A stretch of 36,329 bases of DNA, taken from assembly GCF_000333595.1 (NCBI RefSeq), contig NZ_BADK01000530.1, forward strand, positions 1 through 36,329, in the 5' to 3' direction. The notes below the pieces were generated by a model. The model was not told the DNA's origin, searched no databases, and worked only from the letters and a program-made list of their open reading frames with translations. Source of the stretch: Azospirillum sp. B506. GTDB lineage: Bacteria; Pseudomonadota; Alphaproteobacteria; Azospirillales; Azospirillaceae. Below, in pieces: positions 8,188 through 18,816 of the stretch (position 1 is the first letter of the stretch; every line of letters begins with the position of its first letter). The position numbers were made by a program, and so were the translations under genes.

Positions 8188-9183
8188 ATGACCACGAGCG
8201 ACAACGCGACCGTGCTGGTGACCGGCGGTGCCGGCTATATCGGTTCCCATGTGGTGCTGGCCCTGCGCGACCAGGGACGCGCCGTCGTGGTGCTGGACGA
8301 TCTGTCCACCGGCCGGCGCTCGGCCCTGCCCGACGGTGTGCCGCTGGTCGAGGGCGATGTCGGCGACAAGGTGCTGCTGGCCGGGACCTTCGCCCGCCAC
8401 GGCATCGGCACCGTGATGCATTTCGCCGGCAGCATCGTCGTGCCGGAGTCGGTGGAGCGGCCGCTCGCCTATTACCGCAACAACACGGTGAAGAGCCACG
8501 CCCTGATCGAGGCCTGCGTCGAGGCCGGCATCGGCCGCTTCATCTTCTCCTCCACCGCCGCCGTCTATGGCATGCCGGAGCGGCTGCCGATCGACGAGCG
8601 GACGCCGACCAGGCCGATCAACCCCTACGGCTCGTCCAAGCTGATGACGGAGTGGATGCTGCGCGACAGCGCGGCGGCGCATGACCTGCGCTATGTCGCG
8701 CTGCGCTATTTCAACGTCGCTGGTGCCGACCCGCAGGGCCGCTCCGGGCAGGTGTCGAAGGTCGCCACCCACCTGATCAAGATCGCCGCCCAGACCGTCA
8801 CCGGCCAGCGGGCGGAGCTGCAGATCTTCGGCGACGACTACGACACGGCGGACGGCACCTGCGTGCGCGACTACATCCATGTCAGCGACCTCGCCGACGC
8901 CCATGTCGCGGCGCTGCGCCATCTGGAGGCCGGCGGCGCGTCCGAGGTGCTGAACTGCGGCTACGGCCGCGGCTATTCGGTGCGCGAGGTGCTGGCGATG
9001 GTGGAGCGGGTGACCGGCAAGCCGCTGCCGATGCGCATCGGGCCGCGCCGCGCCGGCGATCCCCCGGCCCTGGTGGCGGGGGTGGAGCGCATCGGCCGGA
9101 CGCTCGACTGGACCCCGCGCCATGCCGATCTGGAGACCATCGTCGCCTCGGCGCTTTCCTGGGAGGAACGGCTGGTCCGGTAG
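8188..9183 (+). CDS. galE: UDP-glucose 4-epimerase
   Basis: 331-residue short-chain dehydrogenase/epimerase that interconverts UDP-glucose and UDP-galactose with bound NAD. The Rossmann signature GGAGYIGSH is at residues 13-21, the catalytic SST at 121-123, and the YGSSK Tyr/Lys pair is Y147/K151. The sequence LRYFNVAGADP and the late CVRDYIHVSDLADAHV are characteristic of GalE. Length is close to the family norm (about 330-340). The ATG at 8188 leaves seven residues before the first strand. It is the last gene of the leftward plus-strand group and ends at a strong bidirectional terminator. It would supply UDP-galactose for polysaccharide synthesis. Confidence 0.95.
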   Translation: MTTSDNATVLVTGGAGYIGSHVVLALRDQGRAVVVLDDLSTGRRSALPDGVPLVEGDVGDKVLLAGTFARHGIGTVMHFAGSIVVPESVERPLAYYRNNTVKSHALIEACVEAGIGRFIFSSTAAVYGMPERLPIDERTPTRPINPYGSSKLMTEWMLRDSAAAHDLRYVALRYFNVAGADPQGRSGQVSKVATHLIKIAAQTVTGQRAELQIFGDDYDTADGTCVRDYIHVSDLADAHVAALRHLEAGGASEVLNCGYGRGYSVREVLAMVERVTGKPLPMRIGPRRAGDPPALVAGVERIGRTLDWTPRHADLETIVASALSWEERLVR

Positions 9184-9191
9184 AGCGGAAA

Positions 9192-9223
9192 AAAGCCGCT
9201 CTCCCACAAGGGGGAGCGGCTTT
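9192..9223. terminator. Bidirectional intrinsic terminator between galE and the UDP-xylose synthase gene
   Basis: 14-bp stem with one T-G pair: AAAGCCGCTCTCCC (9192-9205), loop ACAA, GGGGGAGCGGCTTT (9210-9223). A run of A on the left and T on the right makes it work in both directions. It sits exactly between the convergent galE stop (9183) and the stop of the minus-strand gene (9229). Confidence 0.9.
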
Positions 9224-9228
9224 CTCCC

Positions 9229-10185
<957 letters not shown>

Positions 10186-10297
10186 GGCTGCTTTCCTGTC
10201 TTGGCTGTTGGCGTCGGTGGCGCCCGTCGGTCTTCGGTCTTCGGACCGCCGGGCGACCGCGAAGGAGCAACGCGGCAGCGAAGCCGCCCGATCCTTT

Positions 10298-10325
10298 GTC
10301 TTTAGCCCTTCGTCTTTAGCCTAGC
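10298..10325 (-). repeat. Small tandem duplication at the rfbA stop
   Basis: On the minus strand the 14-base unit GGCTAAAGACGAAG, containing the rfbA TAA stop, is followed at once by GGCTAAAGACAAAG. The two units differ at one position. This looks like a short slippage duplication just past the gene; no function is evident. Confidence 0.6.
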
Positions 10326-11179
10326 AACCCAAGCAGGTAGCGTCCGTAGTCGTTCTTCTTCAGAGGCTCGGCCAGACGGCGCACCTGCTCGGCATCGATC
10401 CAGCCGGAGGTGTAGGCGATCTCCTCCGGGCAGGCGATCTGCAGGCCCTGGCGGTGCTGGATGGTGCGGACGAACTCGGCCGCCTCCAGCAGGCTGTCGT
10501 GGGTGCCGGTGTCGAACCAGCCATAGCCGCGGCCCATCTGCTCGACCGACAGCCGGCCCTGATCCAGATAGGCGGCGTTGACCGAGGTGATCTCCAGCTC
10601 GCCGCGCGCCGACGGCTTCACCGCCGCGGCGATGTCCAGCACGTCGTTGTCGTAGAAATAGAGCCCCGTCACCGCCCATTTGGAGCGCGGAGCGACCGGC
10701 TTCTCCTCGATGCTCAGCGCCCGGCCTTGCGCGTCGAACTCCACCACGCCGTAGCGCTCGGGATCGCGCACGGCATAGGCGAAGACGCTGGCGCCCTCGG
10801 TCTTCTCGCCGGCGGCGCGCAGGATGTTGGTCAGGCCGTGGCCGTAGAAGATGTTGTCGCCGAGGACCAGCGCGCAAGGGTCGTTGCCGACGAAGGCGCG
10901 GCCGATGATGAAGGCCTGGGCCAGCCCGTCGGGCGAGGGCTGGATGGCCCAGCTCAGGTTCAGGCCCCATTGCGAGCCGTCGCCCAGCACCGTCTGGAAC
11001 AGCGGCTGGTCGTGCGGCGTGGTGATGATCAGGATGTCGCGGATCCCCGCCAGCATCAGGGTGCTGAGCGGGAAATAGATCATCGGCTTGTCGTAGATCG
11101 GCAGCAGCTGCTTGCTGATCGCCCGCGTCACCGGGTAGAGCCGGGTGCCGGACCCGCCGGCCAGGATGATGCCCTTCAT
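10316..11179 (-). CDS. rfbA: Glucose-1-phosphate thymidylyltransferase
   Basis: 287-residue nucleotidyltransferase that makes dTDP-glucose, the first step of dTDP-L-rhamnose synthesis. The signature [11 protein letters not shown] is at residues 6-16, followed by [29 protein letters not shown] and the late [13 protein letters not shown] also fit RmlA. The ATG at 11179 gives the canonical MKGIILAGG start; the frame is open further upstream but that part overlaps rfbD. It lies 11 bases after the rfbD stop. All four rhamnose genes are present in the order C-B-D-A, so the pathway is complete in this operon. Confidence 0.96.
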   Translation of the reverse strand: MKGIILAGGSGTRLYPVTRAISKQLLPIYDKPMIYFPLSTLMLAGIRDILIITTPHDQPLFQTVLGDGSQWGLNLSWAIQPSPDGLAQAFIIGRAFVGNDPCALVLGDNIFYGHGLTNILRAAGEKTEGASVFAYAVRDPERYGVVEFDAQGRALSIEEKPVAPRSKWAVTGLYFYDNDVLDIAAAVKPSARGELEITSVNAAYLDQGRLSVEQMGRGYGWFDTGTHDSLLEAAEFVRTIQHRQGLQIACPEEIAYTSGWIDAEQVRRLAEPLKKNDYGRYLLGLLG

Positions 11180-11190
11180 GGTCTTCGTCC

Positions 11191-12081
11191 TCACGCCTGC
11201 GGCGGGTTGGTGAACAGCTCGTCGATCACGCGGTCGACGCTTTCCCGCCACGGCGGGCAGGCGACGCCGAGACGCTCCCTGGCGCGGGAGCAGTCCAGCC
11301 GCGAATTGGCCGGGCGGCGCGCCGGGGTCGGGTAGTCGGCCGTGCCGATGGCGGTCAGGCGCGGCCGCTTGCCGGTGCGCTCTTCCAGCCGCCGGAAGAT
11401 GTGCTCGGCGAACTCGTGCCAGGTGGTATAGCCGCTGCCGGTCAGGTGGTAGGTGCCCCAGGCGGCGCTGCCCGTCTTCTCGATCGTCCCGGCGATGTGG
11501 ACGATGGCGGCGGCGAGGTCGGCGGCGGCGGTGGGGGAGCCGTGCTGGTCGGCGACCACCCGCATCTCCTCGCGCTCCTTGCCGAAGCGCAGCATCGTCT
11601 TGATGAAGTTGTTGCCGTAGGCGCTGTAGACCCAGGAGGTGCGCAGGATGACGTGATGCGGGGTGGCCGCGCGCACCGCCTCCTCGCCCGCCGCCTTGCT
11701 GGCGCCATAGACGCCCAGCGGGTTGATCGGGTCGTCCTCGGTGTAAATCCCGTCCTTCGTCCCGTCGAACACATAGTCGGTCGACACATGGATGACGGGG
11801 ATGCCGCGCGCCGCACAGGCCGCCGCCATGGCGCCCGGCCCGTCGCGGTTGATGGCGAAGGACAGGTCGACCTCGCTCTCGGCCTTGTCGACGGCGGTGT
11901 GGGCGGTGGCATTGACCAGCAGGTCCGGCGCGTGGGTGGCGACCGCCTTGTCCACGTCGCCCGGCCGGGTCACGTCGAAGTCGGGATAGGGCAGGCCCAC
12001 CACATCGGTGCCCGGCGCCCAGTTGGCGCGCATCAGCTCGAAGCCGAGCTGGCCGTTGCTGCCAAGGACGAGAACCTTCAC
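11191..12081 (-). CDS. rfbD: dTDP-4-dehydrorhamnose reductase
   Basis: 296-residue reductase performing the last step to dTDP-L-rhamnose with NAD(P)H. The nucleotide-binding GSNGQLG is at residues 7-13, STDYVFDG at 100-107, and the catalytic Y125/K129 lie in [10 protein letters not shown]. The start is a GTG at 12081 whose bases overlap the rfbB stop (GTGA, four-base overlap), giving the conserved [13 protein letters not shown]; no ATG fits the family start. The overlap implies translational coupling to rfbB. Length is normal for RmlD. Confidence 0.95.
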   Translation of the reverse strand: MKVLVLGSNGQLGFELMRANWAPGTDVVGLPYPDFDVTRPGDVDKAVATHAPDLLVNATAHTAVDKAESEVDLSFAINRDGPGAMAAACAARGIPVIHVSTDYVFDGTKDGIYTEDDPINPLGVYGASKAAGEEAVRAATPHHVILRTSWVYSAYGNNFIKTMLRFGKEREEMRVVADQHGSPTAAADLAAAIVHIAGTIEKTGSAAWGTYHLTGSGYTTWHEFAEHIFRRLEERTGKRPRLTAIGTADYPTPARRPANSRLDCSRARERLGVACPPWRESVDRVIDELFTNPPQA

Positions 12082-13145
12082 GACGCTGCTCCTTCGTCCG
12101 TCAGGCCGAGCCGCTCGCCCCGGTAGGAGCCGTTGAGGATGGCCTGCCACCAGTCGCGGTTCTCCAGATACCAGGCGACCGTCTTGCGCAGGCCGCTCTC
12201 GAAGGTCTCCTGCGGCGTCCAGCCCAGCTCGCGCTCGATCTTGCCGGCGTCGATGGCATAGCGCTTGTCGTGGCCGGGGCGGTCGGTGACGAAGCTGATC
12301 AGGCGGTCGTGCGGGGCGCCGGCCGGGTCCATCTCGTCGAGATGCGCGCAGATGGCGCGGACGACCTCCAGGTTGGTGCGCTCGTTGTGGCCGCCGATGT
12401 TGTAGCTCTCGCCGACCTTGCCCTTCTCCAGAACCAGCCGCAGGGCGCGGGCATGGTCCTCGACATAGAGCCAGTCGCGGATGTTGTCGCCCTTGCCGTA
12501 GACCGGCAGCTTCTCGCCCGCCAGACCCTTCAGGATCATCAGCGGGATCAGCTTCTCCGGGAAATGGTAGGGGCCGTAATTGTTGGAGCAGTTGGTCAGC
12601 ACCACCGGCAGCCCGTAGGTCTCGTGCCAGGCGCGGACCAGATGGTCGCTCGACGCCTTGCTGGCCGAATAGGGCGAGTTCGGGCTGTAGGCGGTGGTCT
12701 CGGTGAAGAAGCCGTCGTCGCCCAGCGTGCCGAACACCTCGTCGGTCGAGATGTGGTGGAAGCGGAAGCGCTCCTTGCGCTCCGCCGGCAGCGCCGACCA
12801 ATAGCCGCGCGCCGCTTCCAGCAGGCGGAAGGTGCCGACCACGTTGGTCTGGATGAACTCGCCCGGCCCGTCGATCGAGCGGTCGACATGGGATTCGGCG
12901 GCCAGATGCATCACCGCGTCGGGCTGGTGGGTGTCGAAGACCCGGCGCAGCTCGGCGGCGTCGCAGATGTCGACCTTCTCGAAGGCGTAGCGCGGATTCC
13001 CCTCGGCCCCCGGCAGGGAGGACAGGTTGGCCGCGTAGGTCAGCTTGTCGACATTGACGACGAAGGCGTCGGTTTCGGCGAGAAGCTGGCGGACCACCGC
13101 CGAGCCGATGAAACCGGCGCCGCCGGTGACGAGAATGCGCGTCAT
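12078..13145 (-). CDS. rfbB: dTDP-glucose 4,6-dehydratase
   Basis: 355-residue NAD-dependent dehydratase that converts dTDP-glucose to the 4-keto-6-deoxy sugar. GGAGFIG lies at residues 8-14, the catalytic TDE at 134-136 in STDEVFG, and Y159/K163 in [25 protein letters not shown] is diagnostic for RmlB. The ATG at 13145 is chosen because AAGGTGG sits eight bases upstream; a TTG at 13148 is possible but not needed. It overlaps rfbD by four bases and follows rfbC after about 80 non-coding bases. Confidence 0.96.
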   Translation of the reverse strand: MTRILVTGGAGFIGSAVVRQLLAETDAFVVNVDKLTYAANLSSLPGAEGNPRYAFEKVDICDAAELRRVFDTHQPDAVMHLAAESHVDRSIDGPGEFIQTNVVGTFRLLEAARGYWSALPAERKERFRFHHISTDEVFGTLGDDGFFTETTAYSPNSPYSASKASSDHLVRAWHETYGLPVVLTNCSNNYGPYHFPEKLIPLMILKGLAGEKLPVYGKGDNIRDWLYVEDHARALRLVLEKGKVGESYNIGGHNERTNLEVVRAICAHLDEMDPAGAPHDRLISFVTDRPGHDKRYAIDAGKIERELGWTPQETFESGLRKTVAWYLENRDWWQAILNGSYRGERLGLTDEGAAS

Positions 13146-13228
13146 CAAACCACCTTACCGCCGAGAAGCGGGGCCGCCCGCGGCCCCATTGTGCAAAAGC
13201 CTTGAGTAACCAAGCCCCGGAGCCGCCG

Positions 13229-13780
13229 TCAGAACAGGTCGGTCAGCCGGGCCAGGGTCGGATGCTTGTGGTCCTTGTCCGACAGCCGGGCCTTGTCCGC
13301 CGACACCGGCCAGTCGATGCCGAGTTCCGGGTCGTTCCACAGCAGACCGCGGTCATGCTCGGGCGAATAATAGTTGGTCACCTTGTAGATGACCTCGGTG
13401 TCCGGCTCCAGCGTGCAGAACCCATGGGCGAAGCCGATCGGCACCAGGATCTGGTTCCATTCCGCCGCACTGATCACCGCGCTGACATGCCGGCCGAAGG
13501 TGGGGGAGTCCTTCCGGATGTCGACCGCCACGTCCAGGATGGCGCCGCGCACCACCCGGACCAGCTTGTCCTGGGCAAAGGGCGGCAGCTGGAAATGCAG
13601 GCCGCGGATGGTGCCGACCTCGGCCGACAGCGACTGGTTGTCCTGGACGAAGTCGTAATGCAGCCCGGCCGCCTCGAACGTCTTCTTGGTGTAGGTCTCC
13701 GAGAAGAAGCCGCGATGGTCGCCGAACTTCTTCGGGCGGATGATCTTAACGTCGGGAATGTCGAGGGAGACGACGTCCAT
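13229..13780 (-). CDS. rfbC: dTDP-4-dehydrorhamnose 3,5-epimerase
   Basis: 183-residue cupin-fold epimerase, third enzyme of dTDP-rhamnose synthesis. The catalytic base His lies in IRGLHFQ (residue 62). The other signatures are GFFSETY (about 24-30), VPIGFAHGF and YKVTNYYSPEHDRGLLWNDP. Its ATG is only 3 bases after the stop of the upstream glycosyltransferase gene, so the two are co-transcribed. Length matches RmlC (about 180). Confidence 0.96.
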   Translation of the reverse strand: MDVVSLDIPDVKIIRPKKFGDHRGFFSETYTKKTFEAAGLHYDFVQDNQSLSAEVGTIRGLHFQLPPFAQDKLVRVVRGAILDVAVDIRKDSPTFGRHVSAVISAAEWNQILVPIGFAHGFCTLEPDTEVIYKVTNYYSPEHDRGLLWNDPELGIDWPVSADKARLSDKDHKHPTLARLTDLF

Positions 13781-13783
13781 GGC

Positions 13784-16700
13784 TCAGATGCTTTCCTTCA
13801 GGCGCTCTTTGCGCAGCTCGGGGCAGGACTTGCGCAGCCAGGGCTTGACCGTGCGCGGCGGGAAGGCCAGCCCGAAATTCTCGGCGTCCAGCGTCAGGTT
13901 CGGGTTGTAATAGGGGTCGGCCAGCAGGCTGTCGCCCCAGCGCTCCTGCATGTAGGCCACCTCGCCCATGAAGCGCTTGACCTTGTCGGGCGCGGTGTCC
14001 GGCCCGCGCGACGCCGATTCCAGGTGGTACAGCTCGGCGAACGGCGTCCAGACGACGAGATAGCCCGCCTCGCGGATGCGCAGGCAGAAATCGACGTCGT
14101 TGAAGGCGACGGCGAGATTCTCGGCGTTCAGCCCGCCGACCTCGTCGAAGATCTCCTTGCGCAGGATCAGGCAGGCGGCGGTGACGCAGGACAGGTCCTG
14201 CGTCAGCTGGGCCCGGCTGAAATAGCCGTAGGCGTCGCGGGTCAGACCCTTGTGGACATGGCCGGCGACACCGCAGATGCCGGTGACGACGCCGGCATGC
14301 TGGATGGTGCCGTCGGCGTAATAGAGCTTGGCGCCGACCGCGCCGACCTCCGGCCGCAGGGCGTGGGAGACCATTTCGGCCAGCCAGCCCGGCTCCATCA
14401 CCTCGATGTCGTTGTTGATCAGGCCCAGCAGCTCGCCGGTCGCCTCGGCGGCGGCGAAGTTGTTGATCGAGGAGTAGTTGAAGGGCGCCTTGTAGGTCAG
14501 CACCCGCACCCGCGGCTCGTCCTTCAGCGTGTCGAAATAGGCGAAGGTCGCCGCCTCCTCGCTGTTGTTGTCGACGATCAGGATTTCCAGATCCGGATAG
14601 TCGGTGCGGTGCAGCAGCCCGTCGATGCAGCCCTTCAGCAGATCGGCCTTGTCGCGCGTCGGCACGATCAGCGACACCCGCGGCAGCTTGGCCGGCAGGG
14701 CGTAGCGGATGCGGGTGAAGCGATTGGTGGCCGGCGAGGTCTCCACCGTGGCGGCGACGCCGCGGCGCTGGAAATGCTCGGTCAGCGCCTTGTGGGCGGC
14801 GGCGGTGGCGCGCGGCAGATCGACGGTGGAGAAGGCCGCGGAGTCCGGGAAGACGCGCCAGTGATAGAGGATCGCCGGGATGTGGCGGATGCGCGCCGGT
14901 TCCGTCTGCTCGACCGCGCGCAGGGTCAGGTCGTAGTCCTGGCTGCCCTCGAAGCCCAGGCGGAAGCGCCCGGCCTGCTCGATCAGCGAACGGCGGAAGA
15001 CGCCCAGGTGGTTGACCATGTTCTGGCCGTGCAGCAGGTCCAGATTGAAGTCCGACTTGAAATGCGGGTCGTAGCGCTCGCCGTCGGCATCGATCTTGTC
15101 CTCGTCGGAATAGAGGATGTCGGTGTCGGGATGCTGCGCCAGCTCGGCCGCGACGGTGTAGAGGGCGTGCGGCGGCAGCCGGTCGTCATGGTCCATCAGC
15201 GCCACGAAATCGCCGGTCGCCAGATCGAGCGCGCTGTTGCTGGCGGCGGAGATGTGGCCGTTGGCCTCGCGCCGGATCACCTTGATCCGGTTGTCGCGCG
15301 CCTTGTACTCGGCCAGCACCGTCTGCACATGCGGCGCGGTGGAGGCGTCGTCGGCGATGCACAGTTCCCAGTCCGGATAGAACTGGGCCAGCACGGAGTC
15401 CAGCGCCTCGCGCAGGTAGGGCTCCGGCGTGTTGTAGACCGGCATGACCACGGAGAAGCGGGGGCGCGCCGGCAGCCGGGCGATGTCGGCCTTGATCGCC
15501 GCCGCGTCCTCCGGCGTCAGGGTGTCGTACATCCGCACCCACGACTTGTAGTCGGCCGACCAGCGGTTCGGCTGCAGTTCCTGCAGGACGCGATGCTTGG
15601 TCGCCTGCCAGCCGTGGCGGCGCAGATAGTCGAGCACGCGCGACGGCGGGTTCTGCCGGACATAGTCGAGCAGGATGTTGGTCTTGCCGATCTCGCGGAT
15701 GGTGAAGTCGGCGATCTCGAAGGACACCGGCCGGGTGGCGGGGTCGAAACGCAGCGCCTTGACCGTCTGCGGCAGCAGGGCCAGCTGGCGGAACTCGCCC
15801 ACCGTATCGACCGGCAGACGGATCATCGTCCGCTCGTCGAAGCCGTTGCCATCATCGACATAGATCACCGGCACCAGCGGGGCCGAGGCGCGCACCACCC
15901 GGTAGGAGATCACGCACCAGTGGCCGGGCAGCCGGCCGCGGTCGGAGCGCAGCAGGAAGGCGGGGTCGCTGCCGGTCGCCTCGTAGCCGCCCTGCGGGCT
16001 GGGCACCACGTCGTGCAGCGGCTCCAGCGTGATGGCGTGCAGGCGGCGGCGGTAGAAGCGGCCGGCCTTCTGGGCCAGCCGGCCCAGCTTGCGCACCGGC
16101 GCCGACAGCTTCCAGGAGGTGGAGTTGACCAGGCTGTGGATGTGCTGGTCGCGGCTGGCCACCACGCCATGCAGATGGGCGATGGCCTGTTCGCGCGCGA
16201 CCAGCTCGCGGGCATGGGCGGCGAGGTTGCGCTCGCGGTCGGCCAGCTCCTGCGCCATTTCGGCGAGCGCATCGCCCTGGCGGCGGATCTCGGCCTGATG
16301 GTCGCCGAGCCAGCCCTGGATCACGGCGATGTCGCGGTCGCGCGTCGCGATCATGCCCTTCAGGTCGTCGCTGTGGGCGATCTGGTCGTCCAGCACCTTG
16401 CGGACCATCGCCACCTCGGTGCGCAGGTGCTTCTCCTGCTCCTCCAGGCGCTGGATGGTCTCGGTCTCGATGGCGGCGTCGCCCAGCCGGTCGAACCAGC
16501 TGCGGACGGCCCGCAGCCCCTCGCCGCCGGCCTTCTGCACGGCGAACAGTTCGCGCACTGCGTCGGGCAGATCCTCGCCGACGCCCAGCACGCCGAGGCC
16601 GTTGGAATGCAGGAAGGTGAAGGACGGACGGTCGCGGGTGATCTCGTCCCACAGGCGCCAGACGCCGAAATCGTCCTTGCGCACGTTGATGTCGTGGAAC

Positions 16701-17242
16701 AGCACCACGCCGCGGCGGCTCATCTTCGGCAGCCACGTCTCGAAGTCATGGCGCACCGCCTCGTAGGTGTGCAGCCCGTCGATGTGCAGCAGGTCGACGC
16801 TGCCGTCGGCGAAATGGAGCAGCGCGTCGTCGAAGGTCATGCGCAGCAGGCGCGAGAAGCCGGCATAGCGCGGGTCATGATAGGCGGCGAGTTTGTTGTA
16901 GATGTCGTCGCCGTAGAAGCCGGCCTGCGGGTCGCCGGCCCAGGTGTCGACGGCATAGCAGGAGGTCGGCAGCCCGACATGGCGGACCGCCTGGCAGAAG
17001 GCGGCATAGGAGTTGCCGGTGTGCGTCCCCAGCTCGACCAGGCTGTCCGGGCGCAGTGCCTCGACGATCCAGAAGGCGAAGGGCACATGGCCGAGCCAGG
17101 AGGCCGGCGCCGTGACGAGATCCGGGGTCAGGAGCGTGATCGGCCGGCAGATACGACGGAGAGTGTCCGATCCCTGATCCTTCAAAAGCGAATCCACCTG
17201 TGCCTCTTCTTCTGCCTGGCTTTGCGGCGGGGCGCGGTCCAT
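13784..17242 (-). CDS. Methyltransferase / coiled coil / double GT2 glycosyltransferase fusion
   Basis: 1152-residue cytoplasmic multidomain enzyme. Residues about 35-220 form a class I methyltransferase-like domain (VELGTHTGNS 69-78; VDLLHIDGLHTYEAVRHDFE 149-168; GVVLFHDI). Residues about 255-370 are an alpha-helical, probably coiled-coil stretch, ending in the NSTSWKLSAPVRKLGR motif often found next to polymer glycosyltransferases. About 405-520 looks like a beta-rich linker domain. Two GT2 domains follow: the first at 594-800 with FSVVMPVYNT and DHDD (684-687), the second at 854-1090 with VSLIVPTRDK and NNDIE (943-947). This is a candidate for building a rhamnose-containing repeat and methylating or capping it. 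It sits between wzt and rfbC, as expected for a chain-assembly enzyme. Sugar specificity cannot be read from sequence. Confidence 0.9.
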   Translation of the reverse strand: MDRAPPQSQAEEEAQVDSLLKDQGSDTLRRICRPITLLTPDLVTAPASWLGHVPFAFWIVEALRPDSLVELGTHTGNSYAAFCQAVRHVGLPTSCYAVDTWAGDPQAGFYGDDIYNKLAAYHDPRYAGFSRLLRMTFDDALLHFADGSVDLLHIDGLHTYEAVRHDFETWLPKMSRRGVVLFHDINVRKDDFGVWRLWDEITRDRPSFTFLHSNGLGVLGVGEDLPDAVRELFAVQKAGGEGLRAVRSWFDRLGDAAIETETIQRLEEQEKHLRTEVAMVRKVLDDQIAHSDDLKGMIATRDRDIAVIQGWLGDHQAEIRRQGDALAEMAQELADRERNLAAHARELVAREQAIAHLHGVVASRDQHIHSLVNSTSWKLSAPVRKLGRLAQKAGRFYRRRLHAITLEPLHDVVPSPQGGYEATGSDPAFLLRSDRGRLPGHWCVISYRVVRASAPLVPVIYVDDGNGFDERTMIRLPVDTVGEFRQLALLPQTVKALRFDPATRPVSFEIADFTIREIGKTNILLDYVRQNPPSRVLDYLRRHGWQATKHRVLQELQPNRWSADYKSWVRMYDTLTPEDAAAIKADIARLPARPRFSVVMPVYNTPEPYLREALDSVLAQFYPDWELCIADDASTAPHVQTVLAEYKARDNRIKVIRREANGHISAASNSALDLATGDFVALMDHDDRLPPHALYTVAAELAQHPDTDILYSDEDKIDADGERYDPHFKSDFNLDLLHGQNMVNHLGVFRRSLIEQAGRFRLGFEGSQDYDLTLRAVEQTEPARIRHIPAILYHWRVFPDSAAFSTVDLPRATAAAHKALTEHFQRRGVAATVETSPATNRFTRIRYALPAKLPRVSLIVPTRDKADLLKGCIDGLLHRTDYPDLEILIVDNNSEEAATFAYFDTLKDEPRVRVLTYKAPFNYSSINNFAAAEATGELLGLINNDIEVMEPGWLAEMVSHALRPEVGAVGAKLYYADGTIQHAGVVTGICGVAGHVHKGLTRDAYGYFSRAQLTQDLSCVTAACLILRKEIFDEVGGLNAENLAVAFNDVDFCLRIREAGYLVVWTPFAELYHLESASRGPDTAPDKVKRFMGEVAYMQERWGDSLLADPYYNPNLTLDAENFGLAFPPRTVKPWLRKSCPELRKERLKESI

Positions 17243-17409
17243 CGGGACACCGTTTCAGGCCCGGCGGATGGCCCCGTCACAGCCGCCGACACACATACGC
17301 TGACACCCCGCCGGAATGCAAGCCGCTGTCCGGAACCCGCTTTGCGGCGCCCGACAATGCCCGGAACTGCGGTTTTCCTGCCTCAGTCCGGGGTGTCCGC
17401 GACCAGTCG

Positions 17410-18816
17410 CTATTTTGTCGCGGGGGCAGTCCGGGGAGCCGCTTGGGGGGCTGACGCCCCCTCCGCCTCCAGCGTGATCGCCAGCATCGGCATGCCGACC
17501 AGCCCGCGCACGACATGGCTGGCATGGACCTTGAAGAACAGCGCGTCCTCGACCCAATGGTGCTGGACGTGGTCCTCCTGCGTGCCCTCGGCGAGGGCCA
17601 CGGTGATGGAGAAGTCGCCGCTGGGCAGATAGGGCATCTGGAAGCGGAAGCGGGCGGCGAAGTCCTGACCGGCCGGGATGGTGACGGGGTCGAGCTGATA
17701 GCTGAGGAAGGTGTTGTCGCCGAACAGGTTCTGGCCCAGCTTGTCCTTCACGTAGAAGCCGACGATCGGGCGGTAGACCTGCTGGTCGGCCCGGCAGTCC
17801 ACCTTCAGCACGATGACCTCGCCGCCCTCCAGCACGCTGAGCGGCTGTTCCCCGGCATCGAGGATCGAGACGTTGGTGATGGTGGCGCCGCGGTTGCCGA
17901 ACCAGGGGCCGCTGTCGTTGAAGTCGAACAGCTCGATGGCGTTGCGGTGCTGCGAGCCTTTCAGCAGCTCGGCGCGGGCGTCCTCCACCGGCTCCTCGCG
18001 CCTGGCCTGGGGCAGCGCCTGCCGGGCGCCGCCGATGCGGAAGCCGCGCGAGGTGTCCTGGTCGCTGTACAGCGCCGCCAGATAGTCGTGGCAGACCTCT
18101 TTGGCCGGGCCGATGGCCCGCACCGACCCGTTGTCCAGCCACACCACCCGGTCGCAGAGGTTCACCACCTGTCCGGTGTCGTGCGACACGAAGAACAGGG
18201 TGCCGCGCTCCTTGAAGCGGTGGATGAAGCGCATGCATTTCTGGGTGAAGGAGGCGTCGCCGACCGCCAGGATCTCGTCGACGATCATGATGTCGGCGTC
18301 GACATGCGCCGCCACCGCGAAGGCGAGGCGGGCGTACATGCCGCTGGAATAGAGCTTCACCGGCTGTTCGATGAAGTCGCCGATGCCCGCGAACTCGGCG
18401 ATGGAGTCATAGCGCTCGGCGATCTGCGCGTTCGACAGGCCAAGGACCGAGGCGGCGAGATAGACGTTCTCGCGGCCGGTGAATTCGGGGTTGAAGCCGG
18501 CGCCCAGCTCCAGCAGCGCCGCGATGCGGCCGTCCACCGCGATGCGGCCGGAGGTCGGCGTCAGCGTGCCGCAGAGCAGTTGCAGGAAGGTCGATTTGCC
18601 CGAGCCGTTGCGGCCGATCAGACCGACCGTCTCGCCGCGGCGAACCTCCAGGTCGACGCCGCGCAGCGCCCAGTACTCGTCGTAATATTTGCGCCGGCCG
18701 CGCACCAGCATCTGCTTCAGCCGGTCCTGCGGCCGCTTGAAGATGGCGTAGGCCTTGCCCAGCCCCTCGGCGCGGATGACGACAGGAGTCTCAGACGAGA
18801 TGGGTTCAGACGACAT
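17410..18816 (-). CDS. wzt: Polysaccharide ABC exporter ATPase with C-terminal sugar-binding domain
   Basis: 468-residue ATPase of an ABC-dependent O-antigen/polysaccharide exporter. Walker A GRNGSGKST is at 68-76, Walker B IMIVDE at 176-181, and the signature is the degenerate YSSGM (156-160) typical of Wzt/TagH rather than LSGGQ. Residues about 285-450 form a beta-sandwich domain (NAIELFDFNDSG onward) like the Wzt C-terminal domain that recognises the modified end of the exported chain. Its presence implies that export depends on a specific terminal modification of the glycan. It overlaps the permease stop by 11 bases, and 167 non-coding bases separate it from the glycosyltransferase gene downstream. 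The stop codon lies inside a weak 7-bp hairpin (17397-17423). Confidence 0.93.
   Translation of the reverse strand: MSSEPISSETPVVIRAEGLGKAYAIFKRPQDRLKQMLVRGRRKYYDEYWALRGVDLEVRRGETVGLIGRNGSGKSTFLQLLCGTLTPTSGRIAVDGRIAALLELGAGFNPEFTGRENVYLAASVLGLSNAQIAERYDSIAEFAGIGDFIEQPVKLYSSGMYARLAFAVAAHVDADIMIVDEILAVGDASFTQKCMRFIHRFKERGTLFFVSHDTGQVVNLCDRVVWLDNGSVRAIGPAKEVCHDYLAALYSDQDTSRGFRIGGARQALPQARREEPVEDARAELLKGSQHRNAIELFDFNDSGPWFGNRGATITNVSILDAGEQPLSVLEGGEVIVLKVDCRADQQVYRPIVGFYVKDKLGQNLFGDNTFLSYQLDPVTIPAGQDFAARFRFQMPYLPSGDFSITVALAEGTQEDHVQHHWVEDALFFKVHASHVVRGLVGMPMLAITLEAEGASAPQAAPRTAPATK

Noticed and set aside
13202-17632. A 1476-residue plus-strand open frame opposite the glycosyltransferase and rfbC genes
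   Set aside because: It is the antisense of well-supported genes. Its translation is rich in Gly, Arg, Ala, Gln, Asp and Val with no domain pattern, as is usual in antisense frames of GC-rich genes.
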